Shown here: positions 25,769-33,586 of the stretch, piece by piece
Numbering within the stretch: position 1 is the first letter of the stretch
Layout: each line of letters starts with the position of its first letter
Assembly: GCF_000482325.1 (NCBI RefSeq)
Contig: NZ_AXVA01000012.1
Location: 124,001 to 188,000 of the forward strand
Source: Bacillus sp. UNC438CL73TsuS30
Lineage (GTDB): Bacteria; Bacillota; Bacilli; Bacillales; Cytobacillaceae
Direction: 5' to 3'
DNA length: 64,000 nucleotides
The notes under the pieces: generated by a model
The model's database searches: none
The model's input: only the letters and a program-made list of their open reading frames with translations
Told to the model about the DNA's origin: nothing
Position numbers and translations under genes: made by a program

Positions 25769-26959
25769 ATGAACATTTCCTATACTTCCTTTCTCAAATT
25801 GGCCGAAATCGAAATTCGCAAGGATAAAAAACATTATATTGTCGAAGATCAAGTTTCAGGTGAGTTTTATGAAATGACGGAGATTTGTATTGATGCGATT
25901 GATTTAATTAGCCAGGGAACACAATTAGGAGAAATCGAGCATCAACTTCGCGCGAAATATCCTAATGAAGACGTGGACCTGATTAAATTTGCTGACCAGT
26001 TAATCTCACTAAATCTAATAGCAGAAATTGACGGCGTAAAAATTGAGTGTAATCAAAGGGAAAAAGAAGATTTAGGATTTTTATGGATTCCCTCCACAAT
26101 TGGGAGAATCTTTTTCAATCAGTATGCTTATTTTATTTATTCGCTTTTATTTTTTGTTAATATCATTCTTTTAATCATAAACCCTTCTTTGTTCCCGCAC
26201 TATAAAGATTTATTCGTTCTTGATTCGATGTCTTTAATTCTACCGCTACTAATTGTACTAAGATCTCTTCTTGTTTTAATTCATGAACTTGGACATGTTA
26301 TCGCATTACGTTCTTATAATCTGCCTGCAAAAATAAATGTGGGGCACCGGCTGTTTCTTGTGGTATTAGAAACGGATATATCGACAGTATGGAAATTACC
26401 CGCAAAGGATCGGAATAAGTTATTTTTGGCAGGCATTTGTTTTGATACCGTTATCCTATTTTTGGCTTTAGCAGGTCAACTGTTTTTTGCCCACATTCAA
26501 GAGTTTTTCCTAGGCCTAATGAAAATTGTTGTTTTAGATATCTTTTTTAGAATGGTATATCAATGCTGTATTTACATGAAAACAGATTTTTATTACCTTA
26601 TCGAGAATAGTTCAGGTTGCTATAATTTGATGGAAAATGCTCAAGGGCTGTTGAGGGGCCTTATACCGTTTGGAAAATCACTTACCACTGGTGAAATTCT
26701 TTTTGAAAGCGAAAAAAAGACTGTAATCGGCTATTCCATTTTATATTTTATAGGGGTAGGTTTAACTGTATTTTTATATATTTTTTATTTCATTCCGGAA
26801 TTGTTTTATTCGATAAAGGAAGTAATCCCAGGCTTTAAAGCATTTCCTTCAAGTATAAGCTTTTGGGATTCGACTCTCTTCATCTTACAGATTGCATTGT
26901 TCTTTTACCTGCTCATTAATTCCTGGAGGGGAAAATACCTTCAAAAATCACAATTGTGA
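25769..26959 (+). CDS. Membrane M50 metalloprotease with N-terminal PqqD-like (RRE) domain
   Basis: A 396-residue membrane protein. Residues about 20-90 match the pattern of PqqD-like RiPP recognition elements (HYIVEDQVSGEFYEMTEICIDAI..., then FADQLISLNLI). Then come about eight helices with the zinc motif HELGH at 172-176 in a membrane segment, and a likely third ligand Asp in AGICFDTV near 228. Such site-2-type proteases cleave peptides in or near the membrane; YydH and Eep do this for peptide signals. It follows the 19-aa CWWCW peptide gene, so that peptide is its obvious candidate substrate. ATG start with AAAGGGTG. No radical SAM or ABC exporter gene is adjacent. Confidence 0.82.
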   Translation: MNISYTSFLKLAEIEIRKDKKHYIVEDQVSGEFYEMTEICIDAIDLISQGTQLGEIEHQLRAKYPNEDVDLIKFADQLISLNLIAEIDGVKIECNQREKEDLGFLWIPSTIGRIFFNQYAYFIYSLLFFVNIILLIINPSLFPHYKDLFVLDSMSLILPLLIVLRSLLVLIHELGHVIALRSYNLPAKINVGHRLFLVVLETDISTVWKLPAKDRNKLFLAGICFDTVILFLALAGQLFFAHIQEFFLGLMKIVVLDIFFRMVYQCCIYMKTDFYYLIENSSGCYNLMENAQGLLRGLIPFGKSLTTGEILFESEKKTVIGYSILYFIGVGLTVFLYIFYFIPELFYSIKEVIPGFKAFPSSISFWDSTLFILQIALFFYLLINSWRGKYLQKSQL

Positions 26960-26997
26960 CAGAGTTTTGTCAAAATCCATATTTCTAAGGGTTTTTT

Positions 26998-27021
26998 CCC
27001 CCGAGGATGGGGGAGTTCCCC
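26998..27021 (+). promoter_or_regulatory. Mutually exclusive C-G-C hairpins in the molybdoenzyme operon leader
   Basis: CCCCC (26998-27002) can pair with GGGGG (27009-27013) around a six-base loop GAGGAT. Alternatively GGGG (27010-27013) can pair with CCCC (27018-27021). Only one can form at a time. It lies between the protease stop and a strong terminator directly before the next operon, a position suited to attenuation. Confidence 0.45.
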
Positions 27022-27030
27022 TATATTTGT

Positions 27031-27087
27031 AACACTAACGTTTTTCTTACAATAAGGTAAGACAAAACGTTAGTGTTATTTTTTTTT
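27031..27087 (+). terminator. Very strong hairpin terminator abutting the operon's ribosome binding site
   Basis: A 20-bp stem with one bulge: AACACTAACGTTTT pairs with AAAACGTTAGTGTT, then CTTAC with GTAAG around loop AATAAG. A T tract then runs straight into AGGAGG (27088-27093) of the next gene. It may end the protease transcript, but any promoter further up would have to read through it. A TACAAT (27048-27053) in the stem-loop could be a -10 that avoids it. Confidence 0.9.
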
Positions 27088-27101
27088 AGGAGGAGCTTGA
27101 A

Positions 27102-28184
27102 ATGGAAGCGAAACTAGTAGCAAGTAAAAAACAGGAACGCTCGGTCAATGATGCGTTTGCATCCCATTTTGCGAAATCAGTCTTTTTAACTGTCGTCGGA
27201 CTAGCGATTTTAACCTTTATCGGAACAAGAATGTTTACCCATATTGACTTAAATCTATACGGGTACATGGTGGGAACCCTTGTCTTTATCGGTGGCTTTT
27301 TCTACCGATTCATTGCCTGGGGCGAAAGACCGCCAACCAAAATCATCATTAAAAAAGGTTTAAAACTGCTTTTTAGAAAAAGCACAGCGAAGACTGCAGT
27401 CAGTCATTTAGCGATTTACGATTTTATCCGGAATCGGGGAATTTACCGATGGGTGCAACATATCTTAATTGGCTGGGGCTGTGTGCTTGCCTGTCTTGTG
27501 ACCTTCCCGCTCGTATTTAGCTGGATGTACTTTACGATGGAAGACAACGGCTATTATAATATTGTGCTTTTTGGAATGAATGTCATGAAGGTTCCCGCTG
27601 AAGGGATTATCGCCTTTTTCTCTTATAATGCACTAAATATTGCAGCCATCATGGTCATTTCAGGTGTTTGCATGGCGCTGTACCGCCGTTTAAAAAACAT
27701 GCAGGCAAGAGCCGAGCAAAAATTCATGTACGATTTCTTACCGCTTTACCTATTATTGTTTATTTCGATTACAGGTTTGTTATTAACCTTTCAGAACATA
27801 GTATTACATGGCTGGATGCAGCCGCAAATGTCCTTAATCCACCAATTTTCAGTGATTATCACATTAATCTATTTACCATTCGGAAAGCTTGCTCATATTC
27901 CTTTCCGTCCAATGAGTGTATTTGCAAGAAATTACCGAGAACATTATGGAGAACAGCATATGAAAGAATGTAAAGTGTGCGGAGATCATTTTGTTTCAGT
28001 TGAACAATCAAACGATGTCATTCAAGTTTTAGGTGTCAATGAAATCGAATTTAATATGGAAGACGGTTTTAATCTTGCTGAATTGTGCCTGCCATGCCGC
28101 AGAAAATACCGCATTGCAAGATTCTCAGGATTCCCAACTCACCAAGTGAAGGTCAAGGAGGCAAACCAGAATGCAAAGGGATAA
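27102..28184 (+). CDS. NarI-like membrane subunit with C-terminal CxxC pairs
   Basis: A 360-residue membrane protein with five to six helices. The His-containing helices (WVQHILIGWGCVLACLV, MSLIHQFSVIITLIYLPFGKLAHIPFRPM) resemble di-haem cytochrome b subunits of nitrate-reductase gamma type. The last 80 residues are soluble, with CKVCGDHF and CLPCRRKY, a likely zinc or FeS site. It would pass electrons between quinol and the downstream ferredoxin/molybdoenzyme subunits. ATG with AGGAGG eight bases upstream. The gene overlaps the catalytic-subunit gene by 14 bp. The exact haem ligands cannot be assigned by eye. Confidence 0.75.
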   Translation: MEAKLVASKKQERSVNDAFASHFAKSVFLTVVGLAILTFIGTRMFTHIDLNLYGYMVGTLVFIGGFFYRFIAWGERPPTKIIIKKGLKLLFRKSTAKTAVSHLAIYDFIRNRGIYRWVQHILIGWGCVLACLVTFPLVFSWMYFTMEDNGYYNIVLFGMNVMKVPAEGIIAFFSYNALNIAAIMVISGVCMALYRRLKNMQARAEQKFMYDFLPLYLLLFISITGLLLTFQNIVLHGWMQPQMSLIHQFSVIITLIYLPFGKLAHIPFRPMSVFARNYREHYGEQHMKECKVCGDHFVSVEQSNDVIQVLGVNEIEFNMEDGFNLAELCLPCRRKYRIARFSGFPTHQVKVKEANQNAKG

Positions 28185-30339
28185 GTTTTTTAGAGAAATT
28201 GAAAATGTACGGCATCCAAACGAAACGTTAATAAAAACACATTGTGCTTATTGTGGAATGCAATGTGGAATGAATTTACGTGTAAATACAAAAACCAACA
28301 AAATCATTGGGGTAGAACCTCGTTATGACTGGCCGGTAAACGTTGGTAAAATGTGTCCGAAGGGTGTAACTGCCTATCAACAAACGAATCACGCGGATCG
28401 AATCTTAAAACCGTTAATTCGTGATGATGCTTCCTTAAAAGGGACACAAGAAGGCTTCCGTGAAGCAACTTGGGAAGAGGCATATGACCTGATTGCGAAG
28501 AAGTTTACCGAACTGCAAGGAAAGTATGGAAAAGATACATTATCCGTCTTTAGCGGTGTATCGATGACAAATGAAAAATGTTATTTAACAGGAAAATTTG
28601 CGAGGGTTGCCCTTCAAACAAGATATATTGATTATAACGGACGCTTCTGTATGTCCAGTGCAGCTGGTGGTTTCTTACGTTCCTTCGGAGTGGACCGCGG
28701 TTCTACATTACCATGGACCGATATCCATGAAACAGATTGCTTGTTCATTGCCGGAAGTAACACAGCTGAATGTCATCCCACCTCGATGTTCCGTGTCTGG
28801 CATGTACAGGAAAGAGGCGGCTACTTGATTGTGGCTGACCCTCGTGAAACACCAATTGCCAGAAGAGCAGATGTTCACTTAGATTTACGTCCAGGAACAG
28901 ACCTAGCACTGGCCAATGGAATTTTAAATCTGCTGATTCAAAATGGTTATGCCGACGCGGAATTTGTTAACAACCATACCAATGGTTTTGAAGAAACAAA
29001 AGAATTAGTTAAAGAATTTACTCCTGAATATACAAGTCAAATTACTGGTGTTGCAAAAGAAAAGATTATCCGTGCCGCTGAAATTTACGGCAAAGCACCA
29101 AATGCAATCGTAATGTTCGCGCGTGGAATTGAACAGCAGCATAAGGGAGTCGACAATGTTTCAGGTTACACCAACATGGCACTAGTAACAGGAAAAATTG
29201 GTCGTCCAAAATCAGGTGTTGCAACATTTACTGGTCAAGGAAATGGTCAGGGTGGCCGCGAACATGGTCAAAAATCAGACTTATTGCCGGGATATCGTAA
29301 GCTAACCAATCCGAAGCATGTGGAAGAAGTATGTCAGGTATGGGGCATTACTCCTGATGAAATGCCGAAGCCAGGGGTTTCAGCAGTGGAAATGTTTCAA
29401 TTAATGGAGCAAAAGGAAATTCGTGCTCTATACTTGCTTTGTTCAAACCCGGCCGTTTCTGCTCCAAATCAAAACTTTATTCGAAAAGCGTTAATGAGCC
29501 TGGATTTCATGGTTTGTGCTGATTTCTATTTATCTGAATCAGCAGAATATGCGGATGTTGTCCTTCCTTCCGTCACATGGTCAGAAGATGAAGGAACGGT
29601 AACCAATCTTGAAGGACGGATTATCAAAATTAATCAAGCGCAAGATCCAATCGGCGAATCGAAGCCGGACTGGCAAATGCAAGTGGAGCTTGCTGAAAAA
29701 CTGGGTAGAGGAAAGTATTTCTCCCATTTAAAAACGGCTAGAGATGTCGCAGATGAATTCCGTCTTGCCTCAAAAGGCGGCTATGCTGACTATTATGGAG
29801 CAACATGGGATAAAATCGACAAACAAGATGGTGTTTTCTGGCCTTGCCGAGATGAAAACGATCCTGGTACACCACATATGTTCCTAGATAAAAAGTTTTA
29901 TCATCCAGATGGAAAGGCAAAAATTTGTGCCCTTCCATACCGCCCGCCTGCTGAAGAGCCAGATGAAAAATATCCGTTACGCTTAACAACAGGACGTGTC
30001 GTGTTCCACTATCTATCAGGAAACCAGACAAGAAGAATTCAATTCTTACGCGATATGTGCCCAGAGCCATATGTGGAGGTCCATCCTGAAACAGCGGCAA
30101 AATATAATATTGAACATGAAGAATATGTCCGCCTGTTTACCCGTAGAGGTGAGGCTGAATATAAAGTGAAAATTACGGAAGCTATTCGAAAAGATACGGT
30201 GTTTGTGCCTTATCATTTTGGACACGATAAATCTATCAATCTATTAACGATTGATGCGCTTGATCCAATTTCTCGTATGCCGGAATTTAAAGCATGTGCA
30301 GCACAGATTGAAAAACTAGAAATGAAGAAGGTGCAATAA
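28171..30339 (+). CDS. Molybdopterin oxidoreductase, nitrate reductase NarB/NapA type
   Basis: A 722-residue Mo-bis-MGD enzyme. N-terminal [4Fe-4S] ligands: CAYCGMQCG with CPKG further on (residues about 26-65). The Mo ligand Cys sits in NGRFCMSSAAGGFLRSFG, the pattern of NapA and assimilatory NarB/NasA enzymes. SNTAECHPTSMFRV, GQGNGQGGREHG and a C-terminal molydopterin-dinucleotide-binding domain (PLRLTTGRVVFHYLSGNQTRR) follow. No Tat signal is visible, so it is cytoplasmic. Nitrate is the likely substrate, since NreABC-like sensors lie downstream, but other oxyanions cannot be excluded. The partner subunits point to a membrane-linked complex instead of a soluble assimilatory enzyme. Confidence 0.88.
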   Translation: MQRDKFFREIENVRHPNETLIKTHCAYCGMQCGMNLRVNTKTNKIIGVEPRYDWPVNVGKMCPKGVTAYQQTNHADRILKPLIRDDASLKGTQEGFREATWEEAYDLIAKKFTELQGKYGKDTLSVFSGVSMTNEKCYLTGKFARVALQTRYIDYNGRFCMSSAAGGFLRSFGVDRGSTLPWTDIHETDCLFIAGSNTAECHPTSMFRVWHVQERGGYLIVADPRETPIARRADVHLDLRPGTDLALANGILNLLIQNGYADAEFVNNHTNGFEETKELVKEFTPEYTSQITGVAKEKIIRAAEIYGKAPNAIVMFARGIEQQHKGVDNVSGYTNMALVTGKIGRPKSGVATFTGQGNGQGGREHGQKSDLLPGYRKLTNPKHVEEVCQVWGITPDEMPKPGVSAVEMFQLMEQKEIRALYLLCSNPAVSAPNQNFIRKALMSLDFMVCADFYLSESAEYADVVLPSVTWSEDEGTVTNLEGRIIKINQAQDPIGESKPDWQMQVELAEKLGRGKYFSHLKTARDVADEFRLASKGGYADYYGATWDKIDKQDGVFWPCRDENDPGTPHMFLDKKFYHPDGKAKICALPYRPPAEEPDEKYPLRLTTGRVVFHYLSGNQTRRIQFLRDMCPEPYVEVHPETAAKYNIEHEEYVRLFTRRGEAEYKVKITEAIRKDTVFVPYHFGHDKSINLLTIDALDPISRMPEFKACAAQIEKLEMKKVQ

Positions 30340-30903
30340 ATGGTGAAGAAGAGGTTATATTTAGAACTTGAAAACTGTATAGGCTGCCGCTCCTGTTTAG
30401 CGGCTTGTACACAGTGCGGCGGGCATGAACAGCGCAACAGAAACTATGTTTACGATGTGAATCCGCTGGTCAATCGCCAGACAATGCCTCTTATGTGCCT
30501 TCACTGTGTAAATCCGGCATGTGCGAGAAGCTGTCCAGCACAGGCCATTCAAATTCATGAAACAGGTGCCGTGCTTTCGGCCCTTGTGGAAAAATGCATC
30601 GGCTGTCAAAACTGTACGATTGCCTGCCCATACGGAATACCAAAGTTTGATACAGAGCAGAATTTAATGTATAAATGCGATCTTTGTATTGACCGGACGA
30701 AGGATGGAATTCCGCCAATGTGTGCTAGTGTCTGCCCTTCGAATACATTGCAATGGCTGACAGATGAAGAAATTGAAGCAAAACAAAAGCAATTCAATTT
30801 AGATAATGGTAAATGGGTAACAAGCATGCCTTATTTAGAAGGCGAAACTAATGTAAAAGTGAATCTGCCTGGAATTTTACAAGGCGTCACGAAATTGTTT
30901 TAG
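30340..30903 (+). CDS. Four-cluster ferredoxin-type electron transfer subunit (NrfC/PsrB-like)
   Basis: A 187-residue iron-sulfur protein. Its cysteine groups CIGCRSCLAACTQC, CLHCVNPACARSCP, CIGCQNCTIACP and CDLC...CASVCP would bind four [4Fe-4S] clusters, as in the electron-transfer subunits DmsB, PsrB and NrfC. It would wire the membrane subunit to the molybdoenzyme. It starts directly after the catalytic-subunit stop with GAAGGTG upstream, and the Rieske gene follows 11 bp later. No signal peptide is present, consistent with a cytoplasmic complex. Confidence 0.9.
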   Translation: MVKKRLYLELENCIGCRSCLAACTQCGGHEQRNRNYVYDVNPLVNRQTMPLMCLHCVNPACARSCPAQAIQIHETGAVLSALVEKCIGCQNCTIACPYGIPKFDTEQNLMYKCDLCIDRTKDGIPPMCASVCPSNTLQWLTDEEIEAKQKQFNLDNGKWVTSMPYLEGETNVKVNLPGILQGVTKLF

Positions 30904-30914
30904 GAGGGATTAAC

Positions 30915-31439
30915 ATGTCAGACAAAAATAATAGAATCCCGTATAGTGAAGATAATTACACCCACAATATAAATCGTAATAATGAGAGAAAACTAGACCG
31001 ACGCGGTTTCATGAAGATGCTTGCGGGGGCAGCAGGAGTGTTTGCTGTTTCTTCCCTTCCTTGGGGTGCTTTAGCTGCTAAAGAATTAACAGGTCTTAGT
31101 GATAAAAAATATCCAAAGCATAAAATTGCTGACTTACAGTCATTACCGGTAGGGGATGCAGTAGACTTTGCCTTCCCGGGTGAACACGATAGTGCGATTT
31201 TAATCAGGCTTTCAGAAAATAAATTTGTAGCTTACCAAAATGCTTGTACCCACTTACGCTGCCCTGTTTTTTGGAAAAAAGATGAGGGAGAAATGATCTG
31301 CCCATGCCACCACGGGAAATTTGATGTGAAAACAGGTGAGCCAATTGCCGGGCCTCCGAGACGTCCGCTTCCTGAAATTCATGTGAAAGTTGAGAACGGT
31401 GCTGTATATGCCGTGGGGGTGAAACGTTATGAAGCGTAG
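30915..31439 (+). CDS. Tat-exported Rieske [2Fe-2S] protein
   Basis: A 174-residue protein. A twin-arginine signal RRGFMK is followed by a hydrophobic segment ending ALAA (about residues 28-55). The Rieske fold has ligands in CTHLRC and CPCHHG. In Bacillus, Rieske proteins are usually part of the cytochrome bc complex, or are oxygenase subunits. One in an NarB-type reductase operon is unusual and suggests electron input from outside the membrane. It overlaps the next small gene by 11 bp and has AGGAGGG before its ATG. Confidence 0.88.
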   Translation: MSDKNNRIPYSEDNYTHNINRNNERKLDRRGFMKMLAGAAGVFAVSSLPWGALAAKELTGLSDKKYPKHKIADLQSLPVGDAVDFAFPGEHDSAILIRLSENKFVAYQNACTHLRCPVFWKKDEGEMICPCHHGKFDVKTGEPIAGPPRRPLPEIHVKVENGAVYAVGVKRYEA

Positions 31440-31620
31440 TTACGTACCAGTTGCACTCCTCTTGGCTGTATTAATGTTAAACATTATCTTTACCCAATAT
31501 ATGGTTCATCAATATTTTTATGAAAAGTACACGAATACGATTATTGCTGCGGTCATTAATATTATTTTATTTCCTGTAGCACTTATCATCTATAAAAAAG
31601 GTGTGAAGGTCAATGACTAG
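31429..31620 (+). CDS. Small two-helix membrane protein, 63 aa
   Basis: Two hydrophobic segments (PVALLLAVLMLNIIFTQYMV and TIIAAVINIILFPVALIIY) joined by HQYFYEKYT. It is unrecognised. It overlaps the Rieske gene upstream and the next gene downstream, so it is translated as part of the molybdoenzyme operon. It is probably a small structural or anchoring subunit (inference). Confidence 0.72.
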   Translation: MKRSYVPVALLLAVLMLNIIFTQYMVHQYFYEKYTNTIIAAVINIILFPVALIIYKKGVKVND

Positions 31621-31924
31621 TGAAACGTATATTGATTTTTGTTTTATCCGGTCAGAATCAGGCGGGTTCGTAAAGGAAATAGACCAGATGTTAAAAGAAA
31701 CTTTTGCGAATAAACGATTAAATTGGTTTCTTGAAGAAAAAACAATGGACGAAGCTGAAATGGTTGTTGCAGAGATAAAAGGAATGAGTGATTGGGGCTC
31801 TGAAGAAGAAACAATTATGTTTCTCGAGGAGAATGCCGGGGAGAAATTTTGGGAGTATCTGCAAGGATACAAGATGTTCATCTATCCGGCAAAGAGAGGA
31901 TGTAATAGCTGTGGAGTCCATTAA
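31613..31924 (+). CDS. Hypothetical operon protein, 103 aa, C-terminal CxxC
   Basis: Acidic soluble protein of unknown family; the C-terminus reads YPAKRGCNSCGVH with a CxxC pair. It starts inside the end of the preceding gene and overlaps the next gene by 14 bp, so it belongs to the molybdoenzyme operon. It may be an assembly chaperone, since such operons usually encode one and no NarJ/TorD-like protein is seen here. This is inference from context only. Confidence 0.7.
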   Translation: MTSETYIDFCFIRSESGGFVKEIDQMLKETFANKRLNWFLEEKTMDEAEMVVAEIKGMSDWGSEEETIMFLEENAGEKFWEYLQGYKMFIYPAKRGCNSCGVH

Positions 31925-32192
31925 TTTAGAGGATCTAAAACGATTTACCGGTGGGCCGGTTGAAATTGCGATTCGCGATGCAGAGGGTGGAGATCAGGCA
32001 CCAACTGTTAACAAAACGATAAAAAAAGTGCAGCCATGCCCGGATGGCACACATATCCGCTTTTATTTTGATGATTATTATTTTTTGGCAGTACCACTAG
32101 CAAGCGATGTTATTGAAACGGAAACTGAATGGTCCGCCTTTGATCCGGAAAGTGGTCTTCATTATACAGTAAAAAAAGTTCAGACCTACTAA
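31911..32192 (+). CDS. Hypothetical operon protein, 93 aa
   Basis: Small protein with a beta-rich middle (CPDGTHIRFYFDDYYFLAVPL) and no recognised domain. The start is set at GTG 31911 with AAAGAGAGGA about ten bases upstream; the frame continues 41 codons further up inside the previous gene, where translation is unlikely. It is the last gene of the molybdoenzyme operon and is followed by a terminator. Confidence 0.65.
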   Translation: MESINLEDLKRFTGGPVEIAIRDAEGGDQAPTVNKTIKKVQPCPDGTHIRFYFDDYYFLAVPLASDVIETETEWSAFDPESGLHYTVKKVQTY

Positions 32193-32206
32193 AGTCTGGC
32201 TTTTTT
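32181..32206 (+). terminator. Terminator of the molybdoenzyme operon
   Basis: CAGAC with GTCTG plus a flanking wobble pair, overlapping the last stop codon, followed by CTTTTTT. Confidence 0.65.
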
Positions 32207-32239
32207 ACTAATCTAAAAGGGGTTTAGGAGGGTTGATGA

Positions 32240-32896
32240 ATGACAACTTTACCGTCAAAAGAGGGGATTAGCTCCTACATTATTCACTCCCAAGAGGAGG
32301 AAATTAAACGAATTGCTTTAGAGCTCCATGAGGGGGTAGGCCAAAATCTATATAGTATTTTAACAGGATTACAGTTTGTTGAATCTGGTACAGAGCAACC
32401 GGCTATGAAGCATTATCTTCGTGAAATGTCTCAGCTTATCGAAAAAACCATCCAAGAAATTAGGCTGCTTTCGGTAGAATTGCATCCTCCTACCTTAACA
32501 ACCCTTGGTTTACTTCCCGCCATTAAGAGTTATATTAAATTGTATACTTCAACATTTGGTATTCTTGTTGATTTGGAAACAATAGGAGAAGAAAAACAAA
32601 TTCCCGAGCGGCAAAATATTGCAGTTTTCCGGGTTTGCCAGGAAGCTCTGGCCAATATTGCGAAATATGCCGACACCTCCAATGTTAAGATGAATTTTAT
32701 TTGGACAGAGACGGAATTAACCATAACGATACACGATTTTGGTAAGGGGTTTCAACCGGAGGAACATGAAATAACTAGTCCATTATCCGGGCTTGCTGCG
32801 ATGAAAGAAAGAATGCTTCTTACTGGCGGACAGTGTTCAATTTCCTCTAAAATAGGAGAAGGAACCTCGATAGAAATATCTCTTCCCTTGAAATAA
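32240..32896 (+). CDS. Soluble histidine kinase, HisKA_3 (NarX/NreB family), no sensor domain
   Basis: A 218-residue kinase consisting of a HisKA_3 dimerisation domain with ELHEGVGQNLYS (phospho-His near residue 31) and a HATPase_c domain (ALANIAKYADTSNV, IHDFGKGF, GLAAMKERM, IGEGTSIEI). It lacks any PAS, GAF or membrane segment, so its input must come from another protein, perhaps the GAF protein at 33587. It starts 47 bp after the molybdoenzyme operon and is followed by a NarL-type regulator. ATG with AGGAGGG upstream. Confidence 0.86.
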   Translation: MTTLPSKEGISSYIIHSQEEEIKRIALELHEGVGQNLYSILTGLQFVESGTEQPAMKHYLREMSQLIEKTIQEIRLLSVELHPPTLTTLGLLPAIKSYIKLYTSTFGILVDLETIGEEKQIPERQNIAVFRVCQEALANIAKYADTSNVKMNFIWTETELTITIHDFGKGFQPEEHEITSPLSGLAAMKERMLLTGGQCSISSKIGEGTSIEISLPLK

Positions 32897-32917
32897 AGGG
32901 ACAAAGGGGAGTTAGTT

Positions 32918-33571
32918 TTGATAAAAATCCTATTGGTTGATGATCACGCGGTTGTAAGAATGGGTCTGAAGATGCTCCTTAATACCAATCCGATGATGGA
33001 AGTAATTGGGGAGGCTTCGGAAGGAAACGAAGGAATAAAGAAGGCATTAAGGCTAAAGCCGGATGTAGTGGTCATGGACTTAAGTATGCCCCATGGTAAA
33101 GATGGACTTACTGCCACCACCGAGCTTAAAAAGGAAATGCCAACAATTAATATTTTGATTTTAACCATGCATGATGATGAGGAGTATCTGTTCCGGGCAA
33201 TTCAGGCAGGTGCATCCGGATGTATTTTGAAAAGTGCACCCCATGATGAATTAATGGCTGCGATTGAATCCGTTGCAGCTGGTGATGCCTATCTTCATCC
33301 GGCAGCTACAAAACGGTTAATGGAAGAATATTTGACAGGAATGAAGCATGACAGTTCAGATACTTATAATCTTTTGTCGGAACGGGAAAAAGAAGTCCTC
33401 ACCCTCATAGCAAAAGGGTACTCAAACAAGGAAATTGCCGAACAGCTGGTGATTAGTGTTAAAACGGTTGAAACCCATAAAGGGAACCTGATGGAAAAGC
33501 TGCAAATGAAAACCCGGCCTGAGCTTGTTGAATACGCGGTTAAAAAGGGGTTATTAGGGTATGGTTTTTAA
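32918..33571 (+). CDS. nreC: NarL/NreC-type response regulator
   Basis: A 217-residue regulator. The receiver domain has acidic pocket VDDH and phospho-Asp in VVMDLSMP (about residue 55), then LILTMHDD and a Lys in ILKSAP. The C-terminal LuxR/GerE helix-turn-helix reads LSEREKEVLTLIAKGYSNKEIAEQL. Length and pattern match NreC of staphylococci, which activates nitrate and nitrite respiration genes. TTG start with AAAGGGGAG upstream. It lies between two kinases and just downstream of the molybdoenzyme operon, its likely target. The gene name is by analogy. Confidence 0.85.
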   Translation: MIKILLVDDHAVVRMGLKMLLNTNPMMEVIGEASEGNEGIKKALRLKPDVVVMDLSMPHGKDGLTATTELKKEMPTINILILTMHDDEEYLFRAIQAGASGCILKSAPHDELMAAIESVAAGDAYLHPAATKRLMEEYLTGMKHDSSDTYNLLSEREKEVLTLIAKGYSNKEIAEQLVISVKTVETHKGNLMEKLQMKTRPELVEYAVKKGLLGYGF

Positions 33572-33586
33572 GGAGAAGCGCCACAG

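Noticed and set aside
26998-27056. ANTAR-type two-hairpin antiterminator
   Set aside because: Two hexaloop hairpins are present, but neither loop carries the A1/G4 pattern; reported only as attenuator-like.
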